A stretch of DNA of 64,000 nt from Lathyrus oleraceus (GCF_024323335.1 NC_066582.1:95635444-95699443); one strand, 5' to 3'. Counted from the first letter of the stretch, positions 47,033 to 59,285 are shown. Notes: generated by a model not told the origin, from the sequence alone. Numbers and translations are program-made.

Positions 47033-48061
47033 TGTAGCGGGGTATTCGTCGCTATATGATTTATTGATTAAATCAAAAGCAAAGCATACAATGAATCGAG
47101 TCGCCACCGCACTTTTATTTATCCAAAGGACTGGCTAAAAAGAGAACAAAAGCCTAAGAAGTTTTACACATAGAAAACTAATGAAAAGATCAGAGAGTCT
47201 GGGTAAGGGGTAAATTACGCAATGGGAAGGTGTTAGGCACCCACTACGTCCTAGGTACTCCTAGGGAGCCCTTTTCACACTTGTTGTACAAAATTGTTAT
47301 TTGTTATGAAATATTTATTGTGCAAACATGAATGGGATGATGAGAAAAGAATATACAAGTTAATTATTTTTGTGTTCGAACGGATGAACCCGTTGCCTAC
47401 GTACCTTCCATCAAAGGTAAGGATCAAAACGCCGTAGTTCGGCTAAAAGATTTCCAAAAGTTAGTGGATTCAATTTTAAACACAAGCCCTAAGGTCTTAC
47501 GTTATCCACGGGAGAAAACTCAACCTTATACAAACAACAAGTCCACCATGTGAGAAAAGCTTCAACTTGCTAGTGAGGGGTTAACCCTATAATAAGCAAG
47601 GAAGACTTACAATTCAATCAACTAAGGACAAATAGGCGAGATTAACATCAACCAACTAGGATAAATCAAACCTATGGCTAATGTATGAAAACTTAATAAG
47701 AATGGACAAAGCCACGAAACAATTGAATGGGTGAAGTTAATTGATTATGATTATTCACAAAAGGAGGGTCAAAGTATGATTAAGATTGATTCAAAAGAAG
47801 TATTATGAAATGGAGTTTGAAAAGTCAAGGACTTAGGGTCCAGGTTTCTAATTTGAAAGCATGAAGATGTTTGCACAATATTTATCTCAAGTTTTGAAAG
47901 CAATGTGTGAGAAGGTTTAGGACAAAGAGAGATGAATGGATGAAGATGGAGTGTAAAACTTCCTAGAAGGTTCACCTCTTGAAATCATATAGAAGATGAC
48001 TCAAGTGTGTCCTTTGGAATAGGCAATGAGCAATAACAAACAAGCAAAGCAAAAGAAGAAA

Positions 48062-48470
48062 ATTAACAAAAGCGGATACCGGATGCCAATCACTGGACTT
48101 ATACCAATCTCCTAAAGCAAAAATGGATATCAGAGGCCACTCTATGGACTTATACCAATCTCCTCAACAAAGAAATAAAAAGTGGATACCGGATGCCAAT
48201 CTATCTGGGCTTATACCAATCTCCAACAAAAACAAAGCAAACACTTGGATGTCAGATGCCAATCTATCTGGGCTTACTCTAACCTCCAACATATGATCAT
48301 GGGAAAACAAATGCCAAATTACATGGACTTACCATTGCATCCTCACATAAATCAAACAAATGCATCAAGCAAAGAGAAGATGAGTGGCCAATGAGATGGT
48401 CTTATACTCACTTCCATATCATAGGAACAATGGTCAATGAATGGTCTTACAATTGTCCTCAATGGGCAAA
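48062..48470. repeat. Tandem repeats of about 60 bases in solo LTR 2
   Basis: About seven units, the first four clear (ATGCCAATC..., TGGACTTATACCAATCTCC), the last three diverged (CCAA...ATGG.CTTA...CCTC). The unit resembles the single TGGACTTATG box in LTR A and solo LTR 1. Confidence 0.8.
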
Positions 48471-50514
48471 CAACAAAGATATGTCACAAAGACAAATGAA
48501 ATGATCATGCACTAATGAGCAGTTAATGATGATAAATGCACAAAACAGGCAAGCAGACATGTACAAATGAACTAAGTAATCAATCAACCAAAGTCATTCA
48601 GCACACTCTATAACCAAACAATTAGGCTCATACAAAGGGTGGGCATTGAAGCCAACTGGAATAGGGTTAATGGTGCTCTTAACCTTGACATTGAGAGCCA
48701 AGGTGAAGCAGATGAAAGGATATGAGGGGTGTGCCTCATGCTCTTATCCCTGGTCAGGGAGAGCTTCAAACGATAGAAGGTGTGGGAGTTCAGAAAGATG
48801 GAACTCTCTCCACAAGTTAGACTCGATAGATCTTGGGTTTTTACTCACTATGCATCAACACATGTGGTGTGAGCAAGGTGAGTGACTCACAGAATAGTAG
48901 GAGATAGGCTACATATCTCTTTTGTCTACCAATTGCCTCACATGAGGTCTTTACCTGCTTGGGGACAAAGTTAAACAATCATAAACATTGCCTCTTAAGG
49001 AGGACTTCAGACAGTTGCCTTGCCAAGTAACAGGCCAGGTCTTCCAGACTACATGAAGAAAAAGGATTCTACCTCAATGCTAATGCTATCAAGCAAAGCA
49101 ATGCAAGTTCTCAAAGAACTATTAGCAACTAATGGTACCTGAAATCAATCAAACAAAATCAGTATACAACTCAAATTCAAAACCAATATAAGATAAGGAT
49201 CGACAGTTAACACAATCAGTCAAATGTGCAATGCACAAAGCTCAAAGCATATGAGCTAAGCATCCTACAAAACAAACAAGTTAGTTCATGATAATCAATT
49301 AAACTCAAGCAACTTGCATTAATCTCCTTGAAGCATTTGCTTCTTAACTTGAAAAACCAAACTCAAACACGAGCAACAAGACCACTAGGACAAGCCTAGG
49401 GTAAAAAGGAGATAAAAAATCCAAAACAGCAAGTGAAAGCTATCCAAAATCAAGTTCAAACAATTAAGAAACAAACCCAAGTGGTTTCATATTCATATCA
49501 TTCATCATTATCATTTCACAAACAAATTAGGTCAAAGCATGCCATATAGCACCTCAAAGAAGTCAACAGAAAGACTTCACTCAAATCCAGTCACAAACAT
49601 TTCAATAAATCCTCAAATAATTCATGATCAAACATCATCCACAACATGATAAGCATACCAAATTTCAACTCATTTGGATCAAGGGAAGTAGGTCATTGAA
49701 AATCAGAAAGTCAAAGTAAGTTCAAGCAAACTCATACAAAGCATCAAAACATGCACCAACTTCAATTAATCATAAAACAGAAACAAAACATGATAAATGA
49801 ATGGGACCAAAACCATGACAAACTTTAAGATGTCTATAGTGCACATGCCAAATTTTAGATCCATCCAATGATGCATGAGGATTTCACAAACCAAATACAA
49901 ACATGTATCACAAAAAATCAACAAATGACCAAACAGGGGAGAAAATTCCAATCAAATAGGAAATGCTATCAATAATTCCAGAAAAATTCACATGCATTCT
50001 AAACATCCACAGATATCTTCATGCTAAAATCCAGACCATTTTGAGTTCAATAAGCATGGTAATTAAAATCATGAAGTTGGACATGAATGGTGTGACACAA
50101 ATTGTCACACCTCTATTCAAAAAAATCATATCTCATCAACCAGCAATGATAAAATCACAAACTCTACACCAAAATCACCATGAACATGTTTAGTTTAAGC
50201 ACAAAAAATTTGAGAGGCATTGGATTATGTATCATCATTTCACAAGCAAAATGGCAAGGCATACACAAAATGGACACACATGAACAAACCCTAGCACATT
50301 TAAAAATCCACACGTGCAAAAAATCTGGAAAAATCACCATAATAAACTAGAGATCATGAGGAGCATTTCACAAAAAATCCCATCAAATTTGGACAAATAT
50401 TGAAGAACTTATGAATTTTTGAAGATTGGCATACAAAATGAAATAAATATTGAAAAAAGAAAATGATTTAATTAAATAATAACACGGCAATGGCATATTG
50501 GTAAATATCTGGTC

Positions 50515-50545
50515 CCTTAAGTGAAACGCCGCGTTTCACTTAAGG
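50515..50545. other. 31-base near-perfect palindrome (14-bp arms)
   Basis: Arms CCTTAAGTGAAACG and CGTTTCACTTAAGG with a 3-base spacer CCG. It sits about 776 bases downstream of the TATA-like run at 51321-51330 in transcript orientation, next to GACGTGTCA, the place where the other LTRs carry the conserved hairpin. Confidence 0.9.
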
Positions 50546-51320
50546 ACGTGTCATCCAGGGATTGGTTTCATGGCCAAAAACACGGGAAGCATGCAAGGCA
50601 CGGGTTTGGAAGATCAAATGCGAATTTCTGGGTTGGAAATTAGGGTTTATGAGCAATGTTCAAGTGTTCTTCAACGAAATTTCCAGCAAGAACTTTTTGC
50701 AACCAAAATCAAAAAACGACATATCAATGTGTTCATCTCACAGAGTACATCAACATTCCAACATTCATTAGCCCTAATTCAAACTATCATGGAAGCATCG
50801 AGCAAAATAAAATTCAACAACCAAACTTTAAATCCATATTTCTCTCTTAATACTTAACCAAAATCAAAACTACAACATTCAGTGAACTCAGCATGGAAAG
50901 ATCTTTACAAAGCACAACATGATTTCAAGAATAAAGAAGTTCGAAAGTTTACCTGATTTGAAGAGCAGAGATGAAACCGTGGTTTTTTGGCCTTAGAATG
51001 CAGAAACAACAGCTCAATGATGTTTGTATTGATGAATGGAGGTAGGATTTGGAGCTCAGCTTGCACGATTTAGTTCAAACAAGTAGCTGCCATGAATGAA
51101 GCTTGAATGCAACAGTGCTGAAAATGGCTCTACAGTCGTGATTCTATGCTTGCAAAGGTCTCAACAATGATGATAGGTGGTGAATCAATGGACCAAGGCA
51201 CGAATTCTTTGACAATTTTTCAGAAAAGTTCCAAGTGAAGAATGAGAGTTTTTGAGAGAAAAAGAAATTCAGATTTGATTTGTGAGTTGTGGCTAGGGTT
51301 TTTCAGTCTGAAAATGTGCA

Positions 51321-51330
51321 ATATATACTC
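51321..51330 (-). promoter_or_regulatory. Probable TATA box of solo LTR 2
   Basis: GAGTATATAT on the minus strand, at the position equivalent to TATA-like sites of the other LTRs. Confidence 0.4.
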
Positions 51331-52464
51331 TGATTAACAATGCCTAAGCTTGGTTAGTGGAATGGTAATTGAATTTAGCTTAATGAAGTGTTTTGGTCAA
51401 TTGGTGAAATCCACTCATGTTGCATGTGCATGGCATGCTACAGTCCGAAAATGGGCCTAAACAATCTCCAAATGTGGTTTTTGATCAGATGTAATTGGTA
51501 GAAAGTGTAGGCAAGGCTTAATTTGAAAGTCCATTTTTCACCCCTCTCTTTTTAAATTCAATGCACTTGAAAAAGGCCATTTTGATTGGATGATTTTTGG
51601 TGAAATGTGATGAAGGATTTGGATAGAGCATGTCAAATGTGACTTGTAGCAAAAAACCTCACTCAATTTGGCCAAATGGTTTGGAAGTTATCTCACTTTG
51701 AAGTTCAAACATTCTTGAGAATGATTTGATCATAACTTGCCAACCACACATGAGAAATGAGTGTTCTTGGACTTTTTGGAAATGGGAGAACAATATCTTC
51801 AACTTTTATGTTGGACAAAAATTAATTTGAAGCTTGTATGATGATGTAATTTTAAGGAGAAGAACTTTCCATTTTTGGCAAATTCCAATTACAGGTCAAC
51901 TTACTATTTTTGGAAACTTTTTGTCTGACCTCCAATCCTTCACTGTGGATGTTTGTCATGTTATATGAGGCTTATATGGACATGAATGAGACCTCTCAAA
52001 CCAAATCCCACCATCAAATCACTGATTAAATGCACAGTTGACCACAGTTGACTTTGCTAGGGTTTTGGTTGACTGAACCATGTTCTGATGAATTCCAAGC
52101 CCCTACCACTTGAGATCTTGATTCAAAATGATGTCACAACTCATATGAACTCTTGATGAATGATCATGGTGCCCAAATTCTTCAAGAATGGCCACCATCT
52201 ATTGCTCAATGACTGTTTTGACTGATTTGACCTAGCTGGCTTCCTCTGCAAGTAGCATGGTTAGATGACAATATTTTTGTACTTTTGGTTAATAGACAGA
52301 TGAAAAGCAATGATATACAAATGCAATACATGCTTGGTGATCAAGAACCACACTGACAAGATAACCCACCCACTAGGAGGGAAGCAAAGGTGCACAAAGA
52401 TCCTTGAGGCAATGATATGATATGATGCCATGAGGGATCTTAGGGACAAAATTGGGGTCTTACA

Positions 52465-52469
52465 GATAG
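52465..52469. repeat. Target-site duplication GATAG, right copy
   Basis: Matches 47028-47032; the host integrase frame resumes here. Confidence 0.9.
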
Positions 52470-53572
52470 CCACGAAGAAGACTTATTGATGACTGAAGTC
52501 CATGAAGGTTCCTTTGGTACTCATTCCAAAGGCCATGATATGGCTAAGAAGAGGTTGAGAGAAGGTTACTATTGGCTGACAATGGAATCTGACTATTGCA
52601 AGTTTATGAAGAAATGCCACAAGTGTCAAATTTATGCGGATAAGATTCATGTTCCTCCGACACTGTTGAATGTCATATCCTCTTCATGGCCCTTCTCCAT
52701 GTGGGGAATTGATATGATTTGCATGATTGAGCCCAAAGCTTCGAACGGACATCGTTTCATTCTGGTGGCTATTGACTACTTCACAAAATGGGTTGAAGCG
52801 GCATCGTATGCGAATGTAACCAAGCAAGTTGTTGTAAGGTTTATCAATAATCAAATTATATGCCGGTATGGTGTGCCAAGTAAGATCATTACTGATAATG
52901 GATCTAACTTGAATAATAATATGGTGGAAGCTCTTTGCAAAGACTTCAAGATTGCACATCATAATTCTTCTCCTTACAGACCTAAAATGAATGGGGATGT
53001 TGAAGCTGCAAAAAAGAACATCAAGAAAATCATTCAGAAGATGGTTGTGACCTATAAATATTGGCATGAGATGCTCCCATTTTCTTTGCATGGGTATCGT
53101 ACATCCATCCGCACTTCAACAGGGGCAACCCCGTTTTCACTTGTTTATGAAATGGAAGTTATGCTCCCAGAAGAGGTTGAAATCCCATCATTGCGTGTTT
53201 TGATGGAAGCCAAGTTGACTGAAGCTAAATGGTGTCAGACCAGGTATGATCAGTTGAATTTGATTAAAGAGAAGAGGTTGACTGCCATGTGTCATGATCA
53301 GTTATACCAGCAGAGAATAAAGAAAGCTTTTGATAAAAAGGTCAGGCCTCGTGTATTCAGAGAAGGTGACCTTGTGCTCAAGAAGATCCTATCTTTCAAA
53401 CCAGATTCTATGGGCAAATGGACTTCTAATTACGAAGGCCCGTATGTTGTTAAGAGAGCCTTTTCAGGCGGTGCTTTGATTCTTACAACTATGGATGGTG
53501 AAGAGTTCACTCATCATGTGAATGCTGGTGCAGTCAAGAAGTACTTCGCCTAAAAAATAAAAGAACAGCTCG

Positions 53573-53730
53573 CTAAGTTGAAAACCCGAAAGGGTGGCTT
53601 AGGCAAAAATGAGCGTCTCGGTTGATTGAAAACCCGAAAGGGCGATCCAGGCAAAAGTTAGAGACATAAAACAGAAAAAATTATCCCGATAAATTGAGTA
53701 CCCCGCCTTGGGGAAATTTATGCAAAATAA
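53573..53730 (+). other. Tandem stem-loop array just after the integrase stop (host Ogre)
   Basis: Two GAAAACCCGAAAGGG units (from 53580 and 53628), each a CCC/GGG stem with a GAAA tetraloop, followed by AGGCAAAA. The first is enclosed by CTAAG/CTTAG and followed by the dyad GAGCGTCTC. A third hairpin, CCCC-GCCTT-GGGG, lies at 53702-53714. The arrangement matches the young Ogre at 18631-18830. Confidence 0.7.
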
Positions 53731-56150
53731 GGGATCATGGCAAGTAACTACACTCAGTTGATCTCCAGTCTGAGAATACTTTTGAGCAAGTCATCTGGTT
53801 CTGATTCGTCATCTTCAACCGAAGCCAAAAGCACAATGGATATTGAAGTTGGTAGAAGGATTAGTGATCATTATATTCAATGTAGCCATTTTCCATGTAA
53901 ATTACCATTTTTCAACTTTTGTAAAGATCTATGGAGTCTTGTCATTTACAGACTGCCATTCTATTAAATAAAATTGAGCTTTTTATCAAATTTGTTTGTG
54001 CTCTTATTTATTTTTCAGCCAAATAGAATTAAATTTTATGATGATCATTTTGAAATTGAATTTAAAAATTCAAAATCATGAAAGCAATTACTTTAAAGAG
54101 AAATCGATTTTCATTAAGAAATATCAACAGTTTATTCAGCAATTCAGTTACACCGGCCGAGCTTTGTGATCACCTCCCTAGCCGAGTTTTAGGCGCATAT
54201 TCTCAATGGTTTGCATAGATTCAGTACAGATTTTCATTCCCCTCAAGTCGCCAGCAAAGTTCACTCCAGATCCCCGTCAGCATTGATTCTTGAGCAGTAT
54301 TTTTGGTCCTCCGTAAGGTTGTCTCCCATTTAATATGGTGATTGACCTAAAATTCCCCGCAGAGTTGATGATTCAAATCCTCAGCAGAACTGTTCTCTTT
54401 CCCCATCTAGGGTCGAGCCTTTGAGATGGATGATTTTTGTCCATCCCTAACTCTTTTTCTCCAGTCGATGCCTCTGTCCTGTTGAGATTAACCGAGTTAT
54501 TGTAACGATGAGTCATATCAATGACATTTGTATCCTTCGTGATTGTTTTGTCAGCATGATCATCAATCATACATACATATACATATATATTCATATATTT
54601 CATTATGCATTGTTATCGCATTTGATTCCTTGTTCCTCTACTATGGTGGTATCCTTTCCCCGTGCAGATTTAGTGCATCTGTCCTCTCTCAATGGTATAA
54701 TGTCAGCCCATTAAGCAGAAAGAATTTAACCTTTCTCATTTCCCCACTGAGTTATTTCCTCGTGGATGGCTATTATTTCCACTTCCTCCCCAGTTGATTA
54801 TCTGGATGGAATCACTCCCCCTGAGTTATATCCTCATTGGGTCGAGTCTTTGTTTGACAATTTTCTTTCTAGCTCTTATCTAGATAGATACCTTTAGTCC
54901 CCTGAGAGTCCATTACCCAGTAGTTGGTAATATTCTTCTCAATTTTTGAGTACATTATTTTGGCCCAGTACCCGGGAAATGGTAATTTACTTCCTTCTGT
55001 TATCCCCAACGGATTCATTTTACGTTTCCCTAGGAAGTTTATCCTTGATATGTTCATCCTAACCGATGACGGATATTCTTTCCTTTCGAGTATATCCTTG
55101 ATATTATCATCATAACCGGTGACGGATATTCTCTTTGTCGTTTTCTACCCCGTAAAAGGGTAGTTGTAATCCCTATTTGCTTTCCCTAGAGAGTTAATCC
55201 TTGATATGTTCATCCTAACCGATGACGGGTTTTCTCCTTTTTGCGGTCTTCTGCCCAGTAACCGGTAGTTGTAAATCCTGCTTTCCCCTCTGAGTCTATC
55301 CTTGATATGTTCATCCTAACCGGTGACGAATATTCTCTTTTTCGTATTCTACCCAGTAACTGATAGATTTAATCCTTACTTTTTCCCGGCAGTCTATCCT
55401 TGATATGTTCATCTTAGTCGATGACGGATATTCTTCCCTTTGAGTTTATCCTTGATATGTTCATTTTAACCGGTGACGGATATTCTCTTCCTTTAGGTCT
55501 TCTACCCAGTAACAGGTAGTTGTAAATCCCATTTGATATATTCTCCAGCAGGTTGTTCTTGCCCAGTAACCGGTAATGAACACACCTTCCATTTTCTACA
55601 GCGAGTCATCCTTGATGAGTTTACCCTAACCGGTAACGAATGCCCTCCCTGTCAGATTATGTTATCTCCGTACCCAGTAACCGGTAGTAGATGATATATT
55701 TCTGGTACTCCTGTGTTGAAGATCATTCTTCCCCAGTTGAGTTTGGTTCAGGCAGTTCAGTTTTATTTTGATATACCTGTTTCCCCTGCGGATTTTCCTT
55801 TTGCCCCCGACTGAGTCCTTCCATTGATTTATTTTCATGGAATCCTCTTATGTCTCCAGCAGTTTTCAAGTCGTAACCTGGCCTACGCACAAGTTTTTAT
55901 CCCCAGAGTCTCTGTCTCCCCATTGAGTTTTCCTTGTGGAATGCATTATACTTCTGTGGACTTTTGGCTTTTCCAGATTCTTTTCCTCTGTGGCCATATT
56001 TCCCCCGCAGATTTTATTTTTAACATCCATATCATATGTATCATGAGGTCTCTTAAGGACCAAAATTTGTTTCTATTATTGTTATTTAAGTCCATTCTAC
56101 TGAGTCGATACAAAGATTTTAACCTTCATCTCCTCAGTTAGGACGTCCTT
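53731..56150 (+). other. 3' UTR of host Ogre
   Basis: Non-coding and T-rich. It contains many short CAGTTGA, CCCCAG and CCCCTGAG-type words, a TA/CA-rich microsatellite stretch at about 54565-54603 and the tandem-repeat zone at 54905-55695. No gene is supported. Confidence 0.75.
54905..55695 (+). repeat. 3' UTR tandem repeats of host Ogre
   Basis: Two interleaved motifs: about seven copies of TCCTTGATATGTTCAT followed by CTAACCGGTGACGGATATTC, and about eight copies of CTACCCAGTAACCGGTAG or variants. The second can fold as CTACC/GGTAG hairpins; one variant, CTACCCCGTAAAAGGGTAG, keeps the pairing with changed bases. Spacing is irregular, about 50-110 bases. Confidence 0.85.
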
Positions 56151-56162
56151 AATAGGGGCAAC
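56151..56162 (+). promoter_or_regulatory. Polypurine tract of host Ogre
   Basis: AATAGGGGCAAC abuts the right LTR start TGTAAGACCCC. The young Ogre has a one-base variant at 15485-15497. Confidence 0.88.
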
Positions 56163-57675
56163 TGTAAGACCCCAATTTTGGCCCTAAGATCCCTCATATT
56201 ATCTCTTCATATGCATTGGCATTAGGATCACACATTGGCATCCTCCTTACCCCTCATTCATTGGGTTTGCATCAGAGAGATCACCAAGCACTTTTGATTG
56301 TATTCATACTTTTTTCTTCATTATTTACTAACCAAAATACCAAAAATATGTCAATGTATAGTTTGTTGCTTTTTTAGGTAGTGTGCATGCTCACATATGC
56401 TCTATCAAGCTCATATCTAGGGTTTGAGACCCTCAATGCAAGGAGCTCAATCAAGATTTGGTTCACATTGGCTCTAAGCATCATATATGGATCCCCATGA
56501 TCTTCACATATCATTTTGATCAAGAAATCATCAAGAGTTGGAGTTTGTTGGCCTTGGAAACCCTAATTCATCTGGGTATCTTATGTGACTTCTTCAACAA
56601 GTTTCTTCAACAAATGATAAAATATTTCAAGGGATACTTCACATTACATAATCCTACACATATATGATCCTCCATGACTCCCAAAAATCAAGAGAATGTC
56701 AAGCTAGCAAGATGTTTCATGGTGGTTGACTAGAGAAAGTCAACTGGTCAAAACTGGGGTTCCCTAGACCCTATCTCCTACAATATTTGTCATATGAAAA
56801 TTATTCCAAGAGTAAAGTTACTCAAAATTACATTACAAAAAACTTTCATGTTTAAGTCAAGATCTAGTTTTGGCTGTAAAGTCATTTTTTATGGTAAAAG
56901 ATTATAAGTCATTTTGTCTGAACCCTAGTTTGGAGGTCAACTTCCCAATACCATAACTTGCTCAATTTATATGATATGAAAGCCATTCAAATTCCACGAT
57001 CCAATTTAATATGTCTAACTCAACTTTTATGTTTGGAAGAAGTTCAAATTCAACTTGCAAATGCATGTTCCAAGAGGAAACATTATAGGTCATTTTGGGC
57101 CAATACCATTGAACAAGTGATTTTACTCAACTTATAAAATGCATAACTCCTTCATGATAAACCTAAATGAGTTCAAATTTGTGACCTAATTGAATAGGTT
57201 TGAAAGATCTACAACTTTTCTGAAGGAACCTTTCTCGTTTGAAGTCCATATAAAAAGTTATTCAAGGTGGAAGAAGTGAACATTTGACTTTGGACTTAGA
57301 AAATTTTCAAATACATTTGATTTCCTAAACTTCCACCTCAAAATTCATCATGATCCAAGCTTCAAATGAAAAAGTGTTCAACATGAAAGTCATTTCCCTT
57401 GATCTTACCTTTCCAAAACATCCAAGATCATCTCATTTGGCCAAAGGATGAAGGACTTGCTCATGGGTGAAAATTGAAGAACCATTTGGATGATTTCCAC
57501 GTCCACTTTTCATACACGATTGCATGGCTTACCAACATGAATTCAACATGACTCTCACTCATTTTTGGATCAGATTACATCAGTTGATGGGCCTAGCATA
57601 TGCCCATGCAAGCATGCATGATAATTACTCAAAATTTGCCAAATTTGGAAGTGTGTAGAAATCAATCTCATGACC

Positions 57676-57683
57676 TATAAATA
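57676..57683 (+). promoter_or_regulatory. TATA box of host Ogre right LTR
   Basis: TATAAATA in CCTATAAATACAACCC, a canonical plant TATA context; a transcription start about 30 bases downstream is expected. If the Mutator-like element is removed, the conserved hairpin lies about 690-700 bases downstream. Confidence 0.65.
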
Positions 57684-58302
57684 CAACCCTCATTGCTCAG
57701 AATTAAGGACCTCATGCCCAAGCTTTGAACCTGCAACCCCAAACCCTCACCATTAAAAGATAAGCTTGAAGATTTTCTGTGAAAATCGAGTTTTAAATCT
57801 CCATCTGTTTTAAGATTGAAACTCCAAGAGTCCATACCTTTCATTGATCCTAATAACTTCCAATAAGCATCTAAAGGAAGGCCAAGCACAATTGAAAGCA
57901 AGATTGTGTCAATCTGAAGCTCCATTGAAGATGAATTTTCATCTCTTCGATTCTCCCGAAATTTTTCACCATTCTTGTTGATTTTTGGTTGTCTGAAGTC
58001 CTATCAATGTAGGCAAGAAGATTGAGTTGCTTTGAGGTCAAATCGAAGCAACTCAGTTCATAATCCTCAAAATTCAAATCCCTGTATCTTTTTATATACT
58101 TGGAATTGGAGAAAATTGAGGTCAAATTCGTGCTCCTGAGCATTTTTCCTACAAATTAGTGTATTCATTTTCCATTTTTTATGAAGTTTTGAGAGGAGTC
58201 ACCAATTGGATTGGCGCCTCAGTGTAAAATGCAATTTTTTTGTTATAAATAGATGTGTTGTGTGAGTCATTGTTCCACATCTCATTTAATAATTTGGCAA
58301 TC

Positions 58303-58500
58303 ATGTTTGGTGTTCGTCCCCGATACGGAAAGGTGATTTATGTGAGAGATAAACCTCAAATGTTGATGTTGTTCTGGAACATCACTACGTTCGATCAACT
58401 GAAGAGGGAGCTGGTTCGTTGGTTAGATGGGAAAATGCCAGAAGGGGAAAAATTAGAAGTATTGAGAGACTCGACAGTATCTTCGGTTGGATGCGAATGA
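58303..58500 (+). CDS. Unrecognised 65-codon ORF inside the left MULE terminus
   Basis: Starts MFGVRPRYGKVIYVRDKPQM and contains FWNITTFDQLKRELVRWLDG, a plausible folded sequence with amphipathic helices. I do not recognise a family. It begins about 60 bases inside the inverted terminus, with TTATAAATAG at 58242-58251 upstream as a possible TATA. It might be the N-terminal exon of the lost transposase or a captured fragment. Confidence 0.4.
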   Translation: MFGVRPRYGKVIYVRDKPQMLMLFWNITTFDQLKRELVRWLDGKMPEGEKLEVLRDSTVSSVGCE

Positions 58501-58690
58501 AGACTGATAAGGATGCTAGCAAAATGATGTTCGGTCGAGATGACTTCAATTTGATTGTTGTATTCAGTTAGAAATATTTATGTTTTCATATAGCTTATTT
58601 TGTACTGATGTTTGTTGTGAACCTCGTTGTAACAAAAACTTAATGATATATAATGATTGAAGGTTACAGAAATACAATGTTACAAAAAGC

Positions 58691-59285
58691 TTAAGACCCA
58701 GATGATGCTCCTTGATTGGGACAGTTGTTCATGTTGTGTCCTGGTTGATGACAGATACTACATAATCTTATTATTTTATCTGTGGAATCCATTTTTGTCC
58801 TGATACGTGTGCTGTTTGGCCTTCCTTTTTTCTTTCCACGCATCTCGTCATTGTGCCAAACTATATCACCTTCATATGGAGGCCAGTATTCCTCCATTGG
58901 TAGTACCGAGAAGCTTTGATTATATACATTCATGACGGTGACGGCCTTGTACACATCAGATAAATGGTTGTAAGCATCTTGAAAAGTATAAGTGCATGCT
59001 GCAATGACATGGGAGCAAGGAATGCAGAAGGCCTGGAATTATCCACAATCGCACCAACTTCTGTTTAGTCTAACAGCATAGGCTAAATTTGGTTTCCCCT
59101 CGTTGCCATCCATTGTTTCCTAGACGCTGAAATTTTGCCTATGACGGTCAAAGACTATTACAGCGTGTGTGCTAGCTTTGATGCTCTCCTCTTTCATGAC
59201 TTTCATGCAACACTCACTAAATACTTTCCCGAACATTAACACGGCACTCCATCTTTCACCTCTGGTTGCAGTGAATGTTGACACT
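58691..59285 (-). pseudogene. MULE (MuDR-type) transposase, C-terminal remnant
   Basis: On the minus strand the frame reads through a segment typical of MULE transposases before the SWIM domain (ERWSAVLMFGKVFSE), then a SWIM zinc finger (CDCG...FQAF..PCSHVIAAC), then SVLPMEEYWPPYEGD, a basic KKKGRPNSTRIRTKMD, and a zinc knuckle CSICHQPGHNMNNC before the stop. Two in-frame stops occur, a TAG where CAG fits (near 59121) and a TAA inside the SWIM region (near 59044). The MULE DDE catalytic domain and N-terminus are absent. It faces away from the PMD gene. Confidence 0.85.

Larger units (their letters stand above)
47033..52464 (-). mobile_element. Solo Ogre LTR 2 in host integrase
   Basis: A 5,432-base minus-strand LTR with TGTAGCGG and GGTCTTACA ends, flanked by GATAG duplications and lacking any internal region. 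It is a solo LTR left by recombination between two LTRs. It shares with the young Ogre LTR the inverted repeat at 50089-50111 and the CATGAAGTTG context before it. It also carries a tandem repeat zone (48062-48470) and a long perfect palindrome (50515-50545). Small open frames inside are not supported as genes. Confidence 0.92.
44803..53553 (+). pseudogene. Host Ogre pol (RT - RNase H - integrase), interrupted by a solo LTR
   Basis: RT retains CVDYRDLN, FMDEFSGYNQ and YVDDMIA. The second RNase H keeps its first Asp, the Glu (AEYEACIMG) and the Asp of YGDSALIVNQ, but about 55 codons between its end and the integrase zinc region are deleted, removing the last conserved Asp. Breaks are: one-base loss near 44938, TAA 45151, TAA 45472, one-base loss near 45783, and the insertion of a 5.4 kb LTR at 47033. 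The reading frames on the two sides of that insertion are in register across the GATAG duplication, so the frame was still open there when the LTR arrived. Integrase resumes at 52470 with H-H-C-C and D, D, E all present, and ends at 53553 (KKYFA). Confidence 0.9.

Noticed and set aside
48062..48470. Possible CRISPR-like array (repeat plus spacer pattern)
   Set aside because: Units are imperfect, contiguous tandem repeats inside a plant LTR, with no cas genes.
49963..50857. Plus-strand frames in solo LTR 2
   Set aside because: AT-rich LTR sequence, antisense to the LTR, without recognisable domains.
54565..54603. ATACAT/TATATA stretch as a possible promoter
   Set aside because: A microsatellite-like run in the Ogre 3' UTR with no gene downstream.
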